DNA of 64,000 nt from Datisca glomerata (Eukaryota > Streptophyta > Magnoliopsida > Cucurbitales > Datiscaceae), in assembly GCA_003255025.1 (NCBI GenBank), contig QANY01004052.1, forward strand, positions 620,001-684,000, written 5' to 3'. The notes beneath the pieces were generated by a model, which made no database searches, was not told the origin of the DNA, and was given only the letters and a program-made list of their open reading frames with translations. Below, piece after piece: positions 23,565-36,066 of the stretch. The number at the start of each line of letters is the position of its first letter. The first letter of the stretch is position 1. A program made the position numbers and the translations under genes.

Positions 23565-25640
23565 ATGGATTTCACACCCAATAGCATGTTAAGACAAAGT
23601 CTTCACCAGGATTTTATGGAACCAAAATATAAGGATTTCCAAGATTGGTATTTCGCCAACCATAATCCTCAACAACTCTTAGATCTTAAGAACCTGTACT
23701 ACTTTCAATTAGAACAGGATCAATGCCTTCAGTCTTTTCCTGAATGGTATTACCAGCTCACTCAAAGAGTCAAAATTAAAGATGACCAACAGTTACAAGT
23801 TCTCACCAATATACAGAAAACTTAGATAACCACAACGGGTAGAACCTACCATGCTATTCATCCACCACCATTATCCTTAGAACTTGCTCCAGGACAAGGT
23901 AACCAAAAACCATTGGTCATTAACCCCTATACTGAGGTGCCGGATAAGACCAACCATCAGGATATTGTTAAGGTAAAAGACATTCTACCCTTAACCAAAT
24001 AGAACAATTACACCAACCTCTTCCTTCAAACTGTAGGAACACAGTTAACTAGGATTGAGGAACAAGTTTCTCAAATCCAGGAGATCCAATCTAAAACTCC
24101 TCCAACAGAAAAACCCAAACTCACAATTGAACCAGTAACGCTTAAACCTCCTTTAGATGTTCAGAATTTTAAATTAAAATCTAGTAAGAAGGAGGAAGAT
24201 TTCATGGAAACCATAATGGATAAGATCAAGAATCTGAAGATCTCTACACTTGATAAGACCTCCACACCTGAATCATCTTCAAGACAGTTGAACATGATGA
24301 ATCAGGATGAACCACCTAATCCTGAAGGATCCGAAGAGTATTCTCTCTCTCAAATCTTAGATATTCAAAAGAATTTTGATGATTCCATCAATAAACTCTC
24401 TTCTAGCTATTCAAAAAGACCTACTACCCGTATGGCTTTAACTGGACCAAGTAGGTATTATTATCCCAGACCTACTCCCCAAGATATTTTATATGAAGAA
24501 GATTTTCTTCATTCTCAGAAATCTTACCATGGCAAAACCATCTATGAATGGAACATAGATGGCAAAACAGAATATCAGGTCTTCGAGACCATTCATCAAA
24601 TGATCATGTACTCTTCTGTGTGTAAGCAGAATGAGAATACAGAACACCAGATCTGCAGGTTCCTGGTCAATGGTTTCACAGGAACGCTGAAAGGCTGGCG
24701 AGATAATTGTCTCACTGAAAGTCAACGCCATGAAATCTTAGACTCTTTCAAAATAAATATTGACCCAATTACTGGTACCCATACCAGAACTGAAGATGCC
24801 TGTTATACCCTGGCCCAATCCATTATTCACCACTTCCTTGGCCCAAGAATTGTCAATATTGATAGGCACTGAGAGCTTCTCCAAAACTTGAGATGCCCTT
24901 CTCTGACTCACTTCAGATGATATAAAGATGTATTTCTTATGAAAGTCATGCAGAAAAGTGATGCAAACAATGAACATTGGAAGGCAAAGTTCATTGATGG
25001 CCTCCCAAGTATTTTTGCTGAAAGAGTAAGGAGAAAACTACGTGATAAGCATGATCAAATGGATATTCCTTATGATCAATATACTTATGGACATCTCATT
25101 GCCCTAGTAACAGAAGAAGGACTAGGATTATGCAATGATATGAAATTACAACATATGATGAAGAGTCAGAATCTTGACAACAGAAAAGAATTAGGTGAAT
25201 TTTGTGATCAATTTGCCTATGATACTAAAATCCATTATCCAACCACTTCTTCATCATCCAAGCCTCCTAGGATTTCCTCAAAGCATCCTAAACCGCATAA
25301 GAAATACTTTTCCAAAAAGAAATTCAGACATAAAGAACTCAAATATAGATCTCAACCACACCAGAAATCTCATAAGAGCAAAGTCAAAGCCATTTGTTAT
25401 AAGTGTGGCTTAACTGGACATTTTGCTAACAAATGCCGATCTAAATTCAAAAGAAAACTTCATCAGTTAGCTCTCGATGAAGAAACACAACAAAAGATTC
25501 TGAACTGCCTCTCTGAAGACAGTTCTACTACCAATTCAGATGATGACGTTGCATATATTTCTGAATCTGAATCTGATTCTTTTGTCACATCTGAACAACC
25601 CGATCAACCTTGCTGCACTCTAAGAACTGCAATACCATAA
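23565..25640 (+). pseudogene. viral coat-protein-like region with zinc knuckle, broken
   Basis: Open stretches at 23,565-23,825, 24,204-24,872 and 24,939-25,640 are separated by stops and frame changes (for example at 23,823, 24,001 and 24,870). The middle is polar and helical. The last stretch turns strongly basic (about 25,260-25,390) and carries CYKCGLTGHFANKC (25,395-25,436), a CX2CX4HX4C nucleic-acid-binding knuckle, followed by an acidic Ser/Asp/Glu-rich segment. A basic zone, a knuckle and an acidic flank match capsid regions of pararetroviruses; Gag of LTR elements is the alternative. Confidence 0.65.
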
Positions 25641-26480
25641 CAGAAACCAATTATTGGAAGGCAATAGCTGAGATGAACGGTTTAGATCTGAAAGGACCAG
25701 GTCTAAATGTATTAACTGACACTCAACGATCTCTTCTTGCCATAGCTGATCAAATTACTGATCCAGAAATGAAACTCAAGTTTTTAGAAACTTGCTACAA
25801 GGAATATTCCACTCCTGAGATCAAACCTGTAGAAAATTACAGTATGAAAGAATTATTAAACCGTATTCAACAGGATTATATACCTCATAAACCCAAAACC
25901 ATTTCTGATCTGAAAATGGAAATTAATATTATTAAATCTGACATCCAACAGTTAAAGACTGCACATCAAATCCTTTCTCAAGAGCTGAATCTCTTCAAAC
26001 AGTCTACAGCTAAAGAAAAATCCCCTGTAGTCTTCCCAGACCTGCCTTCACCAGATCAGCCAAGTCAAAGTCAAGGTCAACCTTTGAATTCATCAGATCA
26101 TCCATCTCCTAGTCAAAGTCAAAGTCAGACTTTGACCTCCCCAGATCAGCCTTGTCAGATCTCACCAGATCAGACAAATGAGAATAATCCGTACATTTTC
26201 CTTCTAAACCAGGTAACTTTTCAGAAATGGTATACAAAGATTACCTTAATAATCAAACCTAATTTTCTCATTACTGATGCCATTGTCTTAGTAGATAGTG
26301 GTGCAGATATGAACTGTATTCATGAAGGACTAATCCCTTTAAAATATTTTCATACAACCACTCAATCCCTCACAAGCGCCAGTGGGAATTCAATGAGAAT
26401 CCAATACAAAATACTAGAAGCACTTATCTGCAAACATGGAGTTTGCATACCTACCTCATTTGTTCTCATTAAGAATATAT
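25610..26480 (+). pseudogene. viral linker and aspartic-protease-like region, truncated
   Basis: The frame opens just before the previous one ends. It has a helical coiled-coil-like segment (about 25,900-26,000), a linker of repeated Ser-Pro-Asp-Gln/Ser-Gln pairs (about 26,035-26,180), and then a retropepsin-type domain with VLVDSGADMNCIHEG at about 26,285-26,330 holding the single catalytic Asp of the half-site. Viral-looking coding ends by about 26,480 at an AT run, where the frame continues into unrelated AT-rich DNA. The polymerase that should follow is missing. Confidence 0.7.
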
Positions 26481-27733
26481 ATATATCCTTAAATTATTGT
26501 TGTTTCGTTCTTTTTTATTTTTGGATTTCCAGTTGTGTACCTTTTTAAGTTGATTTATATCTTTCCTTCTTGATTTTACATATTTTTCTACTTTGAATCT
26601 TAGTTTGATGTTCTCCATGTTATCATTTTTCTGTGTTTGGCATTTCTCTGCAGGTTGTTCATGCTGGAAATTGCTATCTGAAACAGATAGATCATACCCA
26701 GATCGTGTTCTTTCTGGATCTAGCTGAATAGCCTGTCAATCTTTGTCTATAAGCTAAAGAAAATAGAGGGAGAGGAGTGAGTAGGAAGAGAAGTTTTTTG
26801 CATCTGATGGTCGAAGAGAGAAGTCAAAGTTCCTGGAGTTATATTCCCACAACTCAAATTCAGAAACGTCTTGGTATGATTTGATTCTTAATGCCTTTTT
26901 GCATCTGGGTTGATTCACATTACCTCGGTGGTGATAACTTTTGGTGTGAAAGGGAAAAACATGATGTTATTCCCCTTTCAAAGGAGGGAGAGGGGTAGTA
27001 ATAAAAATGAAACGCTTTAAAATCATTGTTCATCACATATATTCTAATAGGATGAGATAAAATTTCCAGCTCGAAGGAGGCTAATATGTATCTAACAACT
27101 CTCCTAGTATACAAATTTATTGTAGAACTTAAAACTTATTATTGAACTATTGTGAATATATTGTAAGAAACTAGATAGATGAACTTGTTTTTTGTCTCTT
27201 CGCATGATGGATACTGTATTAGGTAGTGATGTTTCAATGGCAATGGTATGGATGGAATTGGGTTTGGAATCATTGGGTTGTTTATTAAGAAAAAAGGTCA
27301 CTATGGTGGTGGCTTTTTTGTCTATGTTTTTATGATTAAAAAAAGGCTTGTTTTAAGTATTGATATTTCATGTCATTACTCGAAAAAATATTGCAGACTC
27401 TAAATTGCAACTCGTGTTATTTTGTGGCAATGCTTGAGTCCTTGACCATGAATATCATATAACTTGTTTTGATAATCATGATAAATTTAATGTGCTATAC
27501 AAATGAGGTTTATATATGAATTTTGTTCAGGTGATGTGGATATCTAGCTTAGACCCCTTAAAAGTTGTTAATAACTTTGAAAAGCATTAGGAGGTCTTGA
27601 AAGGTAAGTGGAGTTGTTGAAAATTCTATAAATGACATGTTATCAAGGTGTCTAAAGTTATTTCTTAGATGTTGATTACTTATACATGTTTAGTGTCCAC
27701 TATATGATTGAAGTCTCAATAATTTTCATAAAT
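26481..27733. other. CACTA-1 interior without a recognised gene
   Basis: AT-rich, no supported frame. A TTTCTCTGCAGGTTG phrase at about 26,645-26,659 looks like a splice acceptor, and the ~130 bp after it are more balanced in composition, but nothing identifiable is encoded. It may be old CACTA-1 intron or spacer. Confidence 0.4.
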
Positions 27734-30700
27734 GACTACTACAAAAAGGGATTAGATGACGGATAAAACCCGTCATTATAATCCTATATTGATGGCTGAC
27801 CGACTGTCATATACCGGGTCATCATCTTTAGTCATTTAAAAAAATTATCATTATAAAGGGGTACATGATAGGGAATCCCCATCATAGTAGGTATCATGAA
27901 AAGTAGATAGATGGCGGGGATTCCCTATCATCTTAGTCGCCGCAAAAAGCATATAGATGACGGGAATTCCCCGTCATCTAGAGTTACTCCACGTAGACTT
28001 TAGATGACGGGAAATCCCCGTCATCTTAGGTACCACATAAAGTAAATAGATGACGGGAAATTCCCGTCATCTAAAGTTAAAAAAAAGTTTTTATTTAATT
28101 AACTAGATCCCATTTTAGTACATATGATTTCAATACCATCGATCCAATCTGGATAAAGGTTCCCAGAGCAACATAATCACCCCACATTGGAACATACGAG
28201 TCCAGAAAATCTTACCAACAACTAACAAAATACATATTAAACAAAGAAAATGTGGTGAAAGAAGAAAAAAGATAACTTACATTTCATTTATTCCACTAAC
28301 ATTCAAACCAATAAAATCTAAATATGAAAGAAGGGTATAACTATCAAGGACGGAAAATATAACAAGAAGAATAAAGAAGTCTTGGTGAATTAGAAACTGT
28401 CAAAGCTCAACACCAGAAAAAAAATTTTATGAGCAAAAAATGAATGAACCAGAAACTGGATGAATAAAATGTCAGAATCACCCTTATCCTGAAAGGACAG
28501 AGAGGTAGCAAAGTTGGATTAGATTCGCGAGCTAACATCTAGATAGTATTTCAGAAAATGACGATTTGCAAACTATTACCTGACTGCGTAAATTTGTCCT
28601 CATCTATTCGTAGTAGTGACAACACAGAGAATATTTGTTCAAATACTACTTCCTTCAAATGGCTTCCATCAATATGTACTTAATCTAACAAAATTAATCT
28701 AAACTAGAATGAAGGAAAAAAAATAGAAAATGAGAAATAAAAGTAATATCAGACACTACACCGACACATGAGCGTAGGTACAGGTCATGCAACAAATAGT
28801 CCAACCTACACCTTCTTCATTGTGTTGAATTATGTAGATAATATTGCTGCATTTTACTTGTATATTTGCAGATGTGCCTTGACCTAACATGAAGATTACA
28901 ACATACATTTTAGGCAAAAAAATGGAGCTAATAATATATCAATTTTATGGATGACAAATTGTGGCATGTGTTGATATATTAGTATTAAAGAATTAGGACT
29001 GAGTAATAGTATAGAGTCATAGCCTAGGAATACTTCAAATATAAACTGAATTTGAGCTAAAGAGCATGGAGTATGGTCTTATTCAACGAATATTGTTATA
29101 GCATGAACTTGTACACAACTATCCTAAAACGAATACCAAGCAAATCTGATTAGAAAATCAATTAAAAATTGGGAGTTCCAAGAATCACAATATTAAAATA
29201 AAAAATCTCTTTATCTTTAACCTTTTTGCTCGGTAAGCTCATGTCTATATATATGCACATAAAATTTCCACTTTGTATGTATGTACTTGTGTTTGTGCAT
29301 TTCAAGAGAATACTTGCTCAACTGTGATGATGAGTCGTTAGTTATTGTTTAGATGTAATGCAAAATAGCAAGTACATTTCTAATATTAGATTTGTTCAGT
29401 TTTGAAAACTTCAATAAGATCCACTCAATTTTTTTTTTTGCTCTCTTGTTAAATTAACACAAAAAGAATAACTTTTGCTTTGCAAATCTCTTCATCCTTT
29501 AAGTGGCAATCTTTCCAACAAAGTTCCCATTATTTTCCTGTTTCAAACTTCTCACAAATCAAGTATCTTTTACTGGTCTTTATGTCTATCATTTTCTGCT
29601 AAGCTATAGTGTGATTAAGATTGAAAACGGTTTTATGGCACCAAATAACTAAAAGAATGGGCACCTGAGTGTCAAATTGACATACCGTGATAGATCAAGC
29701 TAGAAATGTTACAAATAAGTAATTAGAACAAATAGAAGAACAAGTTAGATACCAACACTAATCATAATCAACTTCTCCAAAGGAAAGAAAAGAAAACAAG
29801 TGCTTTTAATTCTTCAAAATCAAAGATAAATCAGTATATAAAAATCAAATTGAGACAATCTCATTACTCAAACATACCTTTTTTTTTAAGTTTGGCCTTC
29901 TGATTGACCCTCACCCATCCACTAAATTCTCTTTAAACAATCAAAACCAAAACATAAAGTCTTCCCAAACAGGAAACTAGGAATTCTCTTCCAACTCAAA
30001 GTAATGCTTTTTCAGAAGCTAAAACAGGCAACAAGAAATTAAAAATCACTTACTTCAATGTTTAAGAACAAGTGAGCTATCAATAATTAGCAAATAATGC
30101 ACCCTTGTAATTACATCAATGGTTCATAAACCTGTCAATAAAAATGTGGAACAAATGGTCAAAACAAGAAAACCAGTCATAAATGGACATTAAGAAGCAA
30201 AACTTAGCATGAGGATAAGCATTTCATGCAATCTGAAGAGCATCTTAGTTTGTTAAATCTGAATTTACTTATGTAAAGCATTAAGTAAACAACTTGGGGC
30301 TTTGATGTATAACATGATCATTGTTCAAATTCATGCTTCAATGTCAGAAGGTTGATCTCTAACTAGAACCTTCGTTATCCCAAGGAAGATCAACATGTGT
30401 AATATCAAGTACATTTGGTGAAAAAATCTTCAAACGGATTTTCTTGTCTAAAATGCATTTGTTTCTTCTAGCTTCCCTTTCAGTCTTAGTCTACTCTCCA
30501 TACTAGAGGAGGAAGGAGAATGTAAGAAATAGTATCTTCAACGTACTATTTGGTAAAATAAAATGCATACTCAGATGTAGACATTTGTTCATTCTTTCCC
30601 TCAACCATAGATGACAATGATGCCTCCGCCAAGAAACATATGATTGCATTAATATTGTTTGCCAGTTAGACAACACAAAAGCCTACAAGACCTACATGGT

Positions 30701-31897
30701 GTAGAGTGTGCCAAATACACCTGGACTTATGCATAGAGTCACAAAGAAAAGCGATCATCACACCTTCAGAATATTTTGAAAGAATATTCAGGAGAAGAGC
30801 TCCCTGACCAGCCTATAATTAAGAAATATGAAAGGAAGAAACCATCAAATCACTCCTAAATGATGTACGGCTAAGTGTGCACCAAGACTCAAATGCACAC
30901 AACGTGATACATGTAGACATTGCCTTTTCCTTGCGATTATCACGAAGCTTTTCCAGTCTGCTTTTGAAAGTGGAGTGTGAAAATGAATTTCCTACTAAAG
31001 ATTTCTCAGCATCTTTACATAAATAGAATGAAAGATGAACTTCTACTTAAACTATGAAATGCCTGATAAGATACATTATTAAGTTAATAAGAAGATACTA
31101 ACAAAACATGAGAATAGAAATAGAAAATTATTCATATGAATTCAAATACTTTTTGTTAGTAAATGTAAAACTAAATGAATCTACCTCAAACATGGTGTTG
31201 GTAAGTAATTTGTCCAATTCCTTTGAACCCGAGTTGTTCTCCGAAGAAATATTAGAAGCTAATAAGAAAGGGAATAGAAAAAGGAAGAGGGGGGGGATAA
31301 AGAGCATATTAGTACATAGTTAAAGGGAACAAAACTCTAGACAATAGGACGACTCCAACACGGTCTTAAAATTAACGTACCGTGATAGATCTCTCCCAAC
31401 GATTTGTGCTAGGGTTACAGTACAAGAACTCACACTCGTCGTCAGCGCACAAAGTGACGAAAGCCAAGGCATAGCACCTTGGTTGAAGCTCAGCCCATTG
31501 CCAAAGGCACCATTTTCCTTCAAGATCCTGGTGAGTGTCCTCTCTTACGACTGTTCGAGAGAGATCTAGAAAGAGAGAGAGAAATCGAGAGAGAGATGTG
31601 GACTATGGGTTTGGGAAAGGTAAAAAGAAGTGTAAAAGATGAAATTAGGGTGGCTTAAATAAGATGACATTTTTGAAAATATAATGAACTTTGGCTAATA
31701 AGCAAGTTTTTATACTATAAAACGATGACAGCTTATTTTCACACTGTCATCGTAGGTAACACATTTATGCCAGTTAATAACAAACTGTCATATTATCAAA
31801 ATTACCTCACCCAACACCTTTTTCCTTTGACAGGTTTTGCAAAACTGTCATTGTACTAAATATGTGGTTGTCATTGTATCCCATTTTTGTATTAGTG
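27734..31897. mobile_element. CACTA-2, non-autonomous CACTA element nested in CACTA-1
   Basis: Left end GACTACTACAAAAAGGG and right end CCCATTTTTGTATTAGTG (reverse complement CACTAATACAAAAATGGG) are matching terminal inverted repeats; the first C of the left end has mutated to G. A target duplication AAT sits at 27,731-27,733 and 31,898-31,900. The left subterminal region carries an array of palindromes and the right has GACAG/CTGTC inverted pairs. Length is 4,164 bp. No transposase motif was found. Near the right end a minus-strand segment has a CT-rich leader (about 31,555-31,605) and a 67-residue frame (31,523-31,320) of unknown meaning. The element is a relative of CACTA-3, sharing about 350 bp of left end. 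Confidence 0.85.
27909..28072. repeat. four palindromes spaced ~46 bp, CACTA-2 left end
   Basis: Palindromes lie at 27,909-27,933, 27,955-27,979, 28,002-28,026 and 28,048-28,072, with centres 46-47 bp apart. The last has perfect 12-base arms (AGATGACGGGAA) around one base, and the third is near-perfect. They probably act as transposase-binding sites, as subterminal repeats do in other CACTA elements. Confidence 0.9.
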
Positions 31898-32045
31898 AAT
31901 GTTTTAACTGGTTTATTTCCTAAATAATAACATTTTTATGTAGTGAGAAGCTAATCACAAAATGTATAAAATTTGGATGAGTATTGGGAATTAAGCACGT
32001 TCAGAGTATAGTCTAGGAGTACAAATATTTTTGGATTTTGCTTTT
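31898..32045. other. short CACTA-1 spacer between CACTA-2 and TNP2 region
   Basis: AT-rich. It begins with the right AAT target duplication of CACTA-2. No gene. Confidence 0.4.
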
Positions 32046-34710
32046 ATGCATCAAACTTATCATGGAAAAATTTTGTGTCCTTGTGTGAACTGATAATTTT
32101 TTACTAAGGAGCATATATGATGTTGAAGCAAGTCTTCTTAATTATGGAATTGTACGTAGTTATACTCAATGGGCCATGCATGGAGAAGAACAATTTTATG
32201 AAATTGATCAATTTTATGCATCAAACTCATCAAGGAAAAATCTTGCGTCCTTGTGTGAATTGCAACAATTTTTTACTAAGGAGCAGAGATGATGTTGAAG
32301 CAGATCTTCTTAATTATGGCATTGTACTTAGTGATGAGGAAGATGATCATGAAGATAGTAAGGAGATAGATGAAATTGGAAGATTGTTTTGGCTTTGGAC
32401 AAGCTGAAATGCATGTCGCTAATGAGGAGATTCCACATCAGGAAGATGTGCCTAATGATGAGGCTCACAATTTTTTTAAACTATTAAGCAATAACCAAAA
32501 AGTTGTATATCCTGGTTGTGAGAGTTTCACCTTGTTATCGTTCATTATAAGATTGTTTCATGTTAAGTGTCTGTTAGGTTAGAGTAATAAATCAATTACC
32601 TTGTTACTCAATCTATTAAAGAAACTACTCCCCAAATGAGAGACTTTACCAGAGTCCTACTACGAAGCAAGAAAGATAATAAAAGATTTAGGTCTTGATT
32701 ATATTAAGATAGATGCATGCCAAAATGACTGCATGCGTTTCTGGAATGAGCAAGAAAAAGCAGAAACATGTACTGTTTGTGATGTTTTTCGATGGAGGGA
32801 TAAAAATTCCAATAATAAAAATAAACAGTTATGAACAAAATTTTACGGTCTTTCCATTGACACCAAGATTGCAACGATTATTCTTATCCATAAAGACAGC
32901 TGGAGATATGACATGACATTATGATAGACGTATAGATGATGGGTTGTTAGATTCTCAAGCACGGAAGTCTTTTGATGAATTGCACCAACCTTTTGCATCT
33001 GAACCTCGTAACGTTAGACTTGGTTTAACAAGTGATGGATTTAATCATTTTGGAAACATAAGTCTTAGTTATAGTGTGTGGCCAGTAGTTCTTGTTCCGT
33101 ACAACTTGCCACCATGGATGTATATGAAACAACCTTATTTTCTGTTGTCCTTGAACATTCCTGGACCTAAGGCACTTGAGGATAATATTGATGTTTATTT
33201 GCAACCTTTTGATTGAAGAACTAAAAAATCTATGGGAGTTTGGGGTTGACACATATGATGCTTTAAGGAAACAAGATTTTAAAACGCGTGCCACAATATT
33301 ATGGACTATCAATGACTTTCCAGCTTATGAAAATTTGTCGGGTTGGAATATAAGAGGTGCACTAGCTTGTCCTTCATGTCATATGGAAATTCATTCTAAA
33401 TACCTAAAGAATGGAGGAAAGTATTGTTTTATGGGGCACCGTCGATTTCTTCCAACTAATCATAAGTGGAGGCTACAACTTAGATTATTTGATGGTAGTA
33501 AAGAGACTGGAAATTCTCCAAATCCTTTAGTTGGAGATGATGTCATTTACCAGGTCTGAGATTTGGAAGGACTAGTGTCTGGAAATGGATTAAAGAAAGA
33601 GAAGCGAAAAGTTATGCCAAAGAGTAATTGGCTTAAAAAAAGCATATTCTTTGAACTGCCTAATTGGAGAACTTTGCTTTTGCATCACAATTTGTATGCC
33701 ATGCACATTGAGAAAAAATATATATAATAGTCTTCTTGGGACTATGATGGGTGTACTAGGAAAAACAAAAGATAACTGGAAATCTCGTTTATGTTTAGAA
33801 GAAATGGGTATAAGGGAAGAACTTCATTCCATACGTAACGGAGATCAAATGTCGTTGCCAGGTGCATGTTATATGCTATCTAGTGAGGAAAAGAAAATGT
33901 TATGTGAATTTTTAAGAGATGAGAAAGTTCCATATGGTTTTTCCTTTGACATTGCACAATGTATAAATATGAAAGATAAAAAGATACATAAATTGAAAAG
34001 TCATGATTTTCATGTTATAATGGAACGACTGTTGCCAATTTTACCAAGAGGCCTATTATCGGTTGCCAATTTTACCAAGAGGCCTATTATCGATTGCCAA
34101 TCCACTGATTTAGAAAAGTTTTTCAAAGTGTTGTGTTCGAGAGTGATTAGTATAAATGATTTGAATCAAATAGAATCTCGAATCACAATAACACTTTGCA
34201 ATCTTGAAATGATATTCCCAGCATCATTTTTTGACGTCATGGTCCATTTACCCATGCATTTACCTGGTGAAGCTAAAATGGGAGAACCAGTGCAATATCG
34301 TTGGATGTATCCTATTGAATGGTAATATGTTGACATGAATATTTTGTTGTTGTTTTTTTTTTATTTTATGAATTAAAATGTTAGAGCTTTATTTGAAGGT
34401 ACTTACGAACATTAAAAAATTATGTTCAAAATCAAGCTTGTGTGGAGGGATCAATTGCAGAGGGATATATTGCAGATGAGTGTTTTAACATTTTGTTCAA
34501 GATATTTCAAAAGTATTGAAACCAAGCTTAATAGACGAGCGCGATTGGGATGGTGGTCCAACAAATACTCATGAGGGATTATCATTTTTTTCACAAGTTG
34601 GTCACCCCGTACGGAAGAGCTCGTCCTCCCGTCAACTTAGTTTAGAAGAATGGAGGCAAGCACGACTTTATGTTCTGAAAAATTGTGACGAAGTCATCCG
34701 ATATTTGTAG
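32046..34710 (+). pseudogene. CACTA-1 TNP2-type transposase, decayed
   Basis: Domains in order: a transposase-associated N-terminal domain (about 32,046-32,215, with YTQWAMHGE), part of it repeated at about 32,211-32,320; the TNP2 core, with RNVRLGLTSDGFNHFGN at 33,019-33,069, a run of W/P-rich sequence to 33,214, then FPAYENLSGWNIRGALACP (about 33,317-33,373) and a CxxC...H segment; a DUF4218-like domain (about 33,990-34,325) ending PVQYRWMYPIEW; and a downstream conserved part, about 34,399-34,700 (NYVQNQACVEGSIAEGYIA). A 77-bp GT-AG intron fits at 34,322-34,398, joining W to YLRTLKNY. An extra T near 33,208 shifts the frame, and several stops occur. In active elements this nuclease cuts element ends. 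The match to plant TNP2 proteins by motif is strong; function is lost. Confidence 0.9.
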
Positions 34711-34909
34711 TAAGTTAATACTTTCTTACTGCATAAATTACCTCCACTGCCAAAATTGCAATTGCATGGGTTAATGAATCAGTTGGAAAACAGAGGGATT
34801 ATGGCTAAGAACCACCCCTTTTCTTTGCCATGTTTTTATGGTTTCCATGTTATTGTGTATGAATACTTTACTCAGTCTTGTCAATTTGTATGCTTCTGTG
34901 CAGATACCT

Positions 34910-35622
34910 GAGGAGGCTTATTTGAAAAATCCACAGAAAAGATCAAAATCCAGCTTATTTGAAAAATCTAGCTTAGATTATTTGATATCTTGTTTGATGC
35001 ATTTTCCCTTTATATTATTTATGTTCTATACTAGTCTTTCTAGATTCTAATGTCATATTTATAAATGTAGAATAAGAAAATAGGAGAAGAAATTGGTAGG
35101 GTACATTCATGGGAGTTGACACATACCATATCCGATGGAAACACATTAAAGGATGCTTTGTAAGAGGCATTGGTATGAGTTGTGGACTTGATGAGTCAAT
35201 AAGTTTGTGGCAGTTAAATTTCTATTAATTTGTATATTTTTGTAGTTAAAGCTTAAAACACTAACTCGCAAGTTATTGATAGAACCTCAAAGATGTCTGA
35301 GGATGAGATTTTTGTCGAAGTGTTTGGACCTGAGAGACATGGACGTGTTCATGGTTATAGCTCCGATTTTACTCTTCAACTATCCTCTATTCATTATCTT
35401 CAACTATTCGTGACCTTGAGAAATGTCTTAAGGAATCGGAGGAAGATCGTGCTGAAGGAAAATTAGAGATACAATCTTTAAAGGAACAAATAGCTTTGTT
35501 GATGGAACAAAATAAAAAATATGATGTTTTTATCACCCAATTCATGACGAGTCAAGCGTCTTTTCCTAGTCAATCGCAGTATGAATATTCTACGTTAGAA
35601 GAACTAAGTAGGGATTCATAAA
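34910..35622 (+). pseudogene. CACTA-1 second protein, Transposase_24-like
   Basis: A short frame at 34,838-35,050 and later segments resemble the accessory protein of plant CACTA elements. The phrase MSEDEIFVEVFGPERHGRVHG at about 35,292-35,355 (split here into recognisable halves EVFGPERHG and RVHGY) is the usual C-terminal signature. It is followed, in another frame, by a helical coiled-coil-like segment of Glu/Lys/Leu residues (about 35,410-35,520) and a Ser/Gln tail ending at a stop near 35,620. It is frameshifted between these parts. Its partner is the TNP2 relic upstream. Such proteins bind subterminal repeats. Confidence 0.6.
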
Positions 35623-35717
35623 GAAGGTATGTAAATAATAGTAAGTAGGGATTCATAAAGAAGGTATGTAAATAATAGTAAGTAGGGATTCATAAAGAAG
35701 GTATGTAAATAATAGTA
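35607..35717. repeat. 37-bp unit, three perfect copies
   Basis: The unit starting AGTAGGGATTCATAAAGAAG repeats at 35,607, 35,644 and 35,681 at the stop end of the Transposase_24-like frame, so it was tandemly copied after or at the end of coding. Confidence 0.95.
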
Positions 35718-35884
35718 AAGTTTGTTTCTTTTGTACATATAATACTTTCTAATGTATGATACATTGATAAATGTTATTCTTTTTTGGGTAGATAAAATTG
35801 AAGTAAAGACATTTCTATTTTTATACTTTCTTTTGTGAACGAATATTATTGGGCCATCATAATAGTTATGTAACTTGGTATCTT

Positions 35885-36066
35885 AGTTTATTATGTTATA
35901 TTTGAGATGAATCCTATTACCTTATGAACTAAATTTGTGATTTGAATATCAACTTTTAAACTTTCTATGAATGCTTAGTTTATTATGTTATATTTGAGAT
36001 GAATCCTATTACCTTATGAACTAAATTTGTGATTTGAATATCAACTTTTAAACTTTCTATGAATGC
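35885..36066. repeat. 92-bp tandem duplication
   Basis: The sequence from TTAGTTTATTATGTTATATT repeats after 92 bp (GATGAATCC at 35,906 and 35,998) with essentially no change. The same pair recurs at 39,487 and 39,579 in the downstream duplicate. Confidence 0.95.

Larger units (their letters stand above)
22930..26480 (+). pseudogene. endogenous caulimovirid-like fragment (movement, coat, protease regions)
   Basis: A 3.55-kb plus-strand block has far better coding character than its surroundings. Parts in order are a movement-protein-like segment, a long Lys/Gln/Ser-rich coat-like region ending in a CCHC zinc knuckle, and a retroviral-type aspartic protease with DSGAD. This single-polyprotein order is that of petuvirus/florendovirus-like members of Caulimoviridae. 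Reverse transcriptase and RNase H are absent, since the block stops shortly after the protease active site. At least four stops or frame changes break it. The 5' end of the movement region is also missing, so this is an internal genome fragment. The lack of LTRs, integrase and target duplication argues against an LTR retrotransposon. Genus assignment is inferred from domain order only. Confidence 0.7.

Noticed and set aside
22930..26480. Copia or gypsy Gag-protease as the source of this block
   Set aside because: No LTR, primer site, integrase or target duplication, and a movement-like segment precedes the coat-like region. Still, only a profile search can exclude it.
27909..28072. CRISPR-like regular spacing of palindromic repeats
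   Set aside because: Plant transposon context, only four short diverged palindromes, no uniform repeat and spacer structure, no cas genes.
31320..31523. 67-residue minus frame near the CACTA-2 right end
   Set aside because: Leader-like context but no motif and no continuing exon found.
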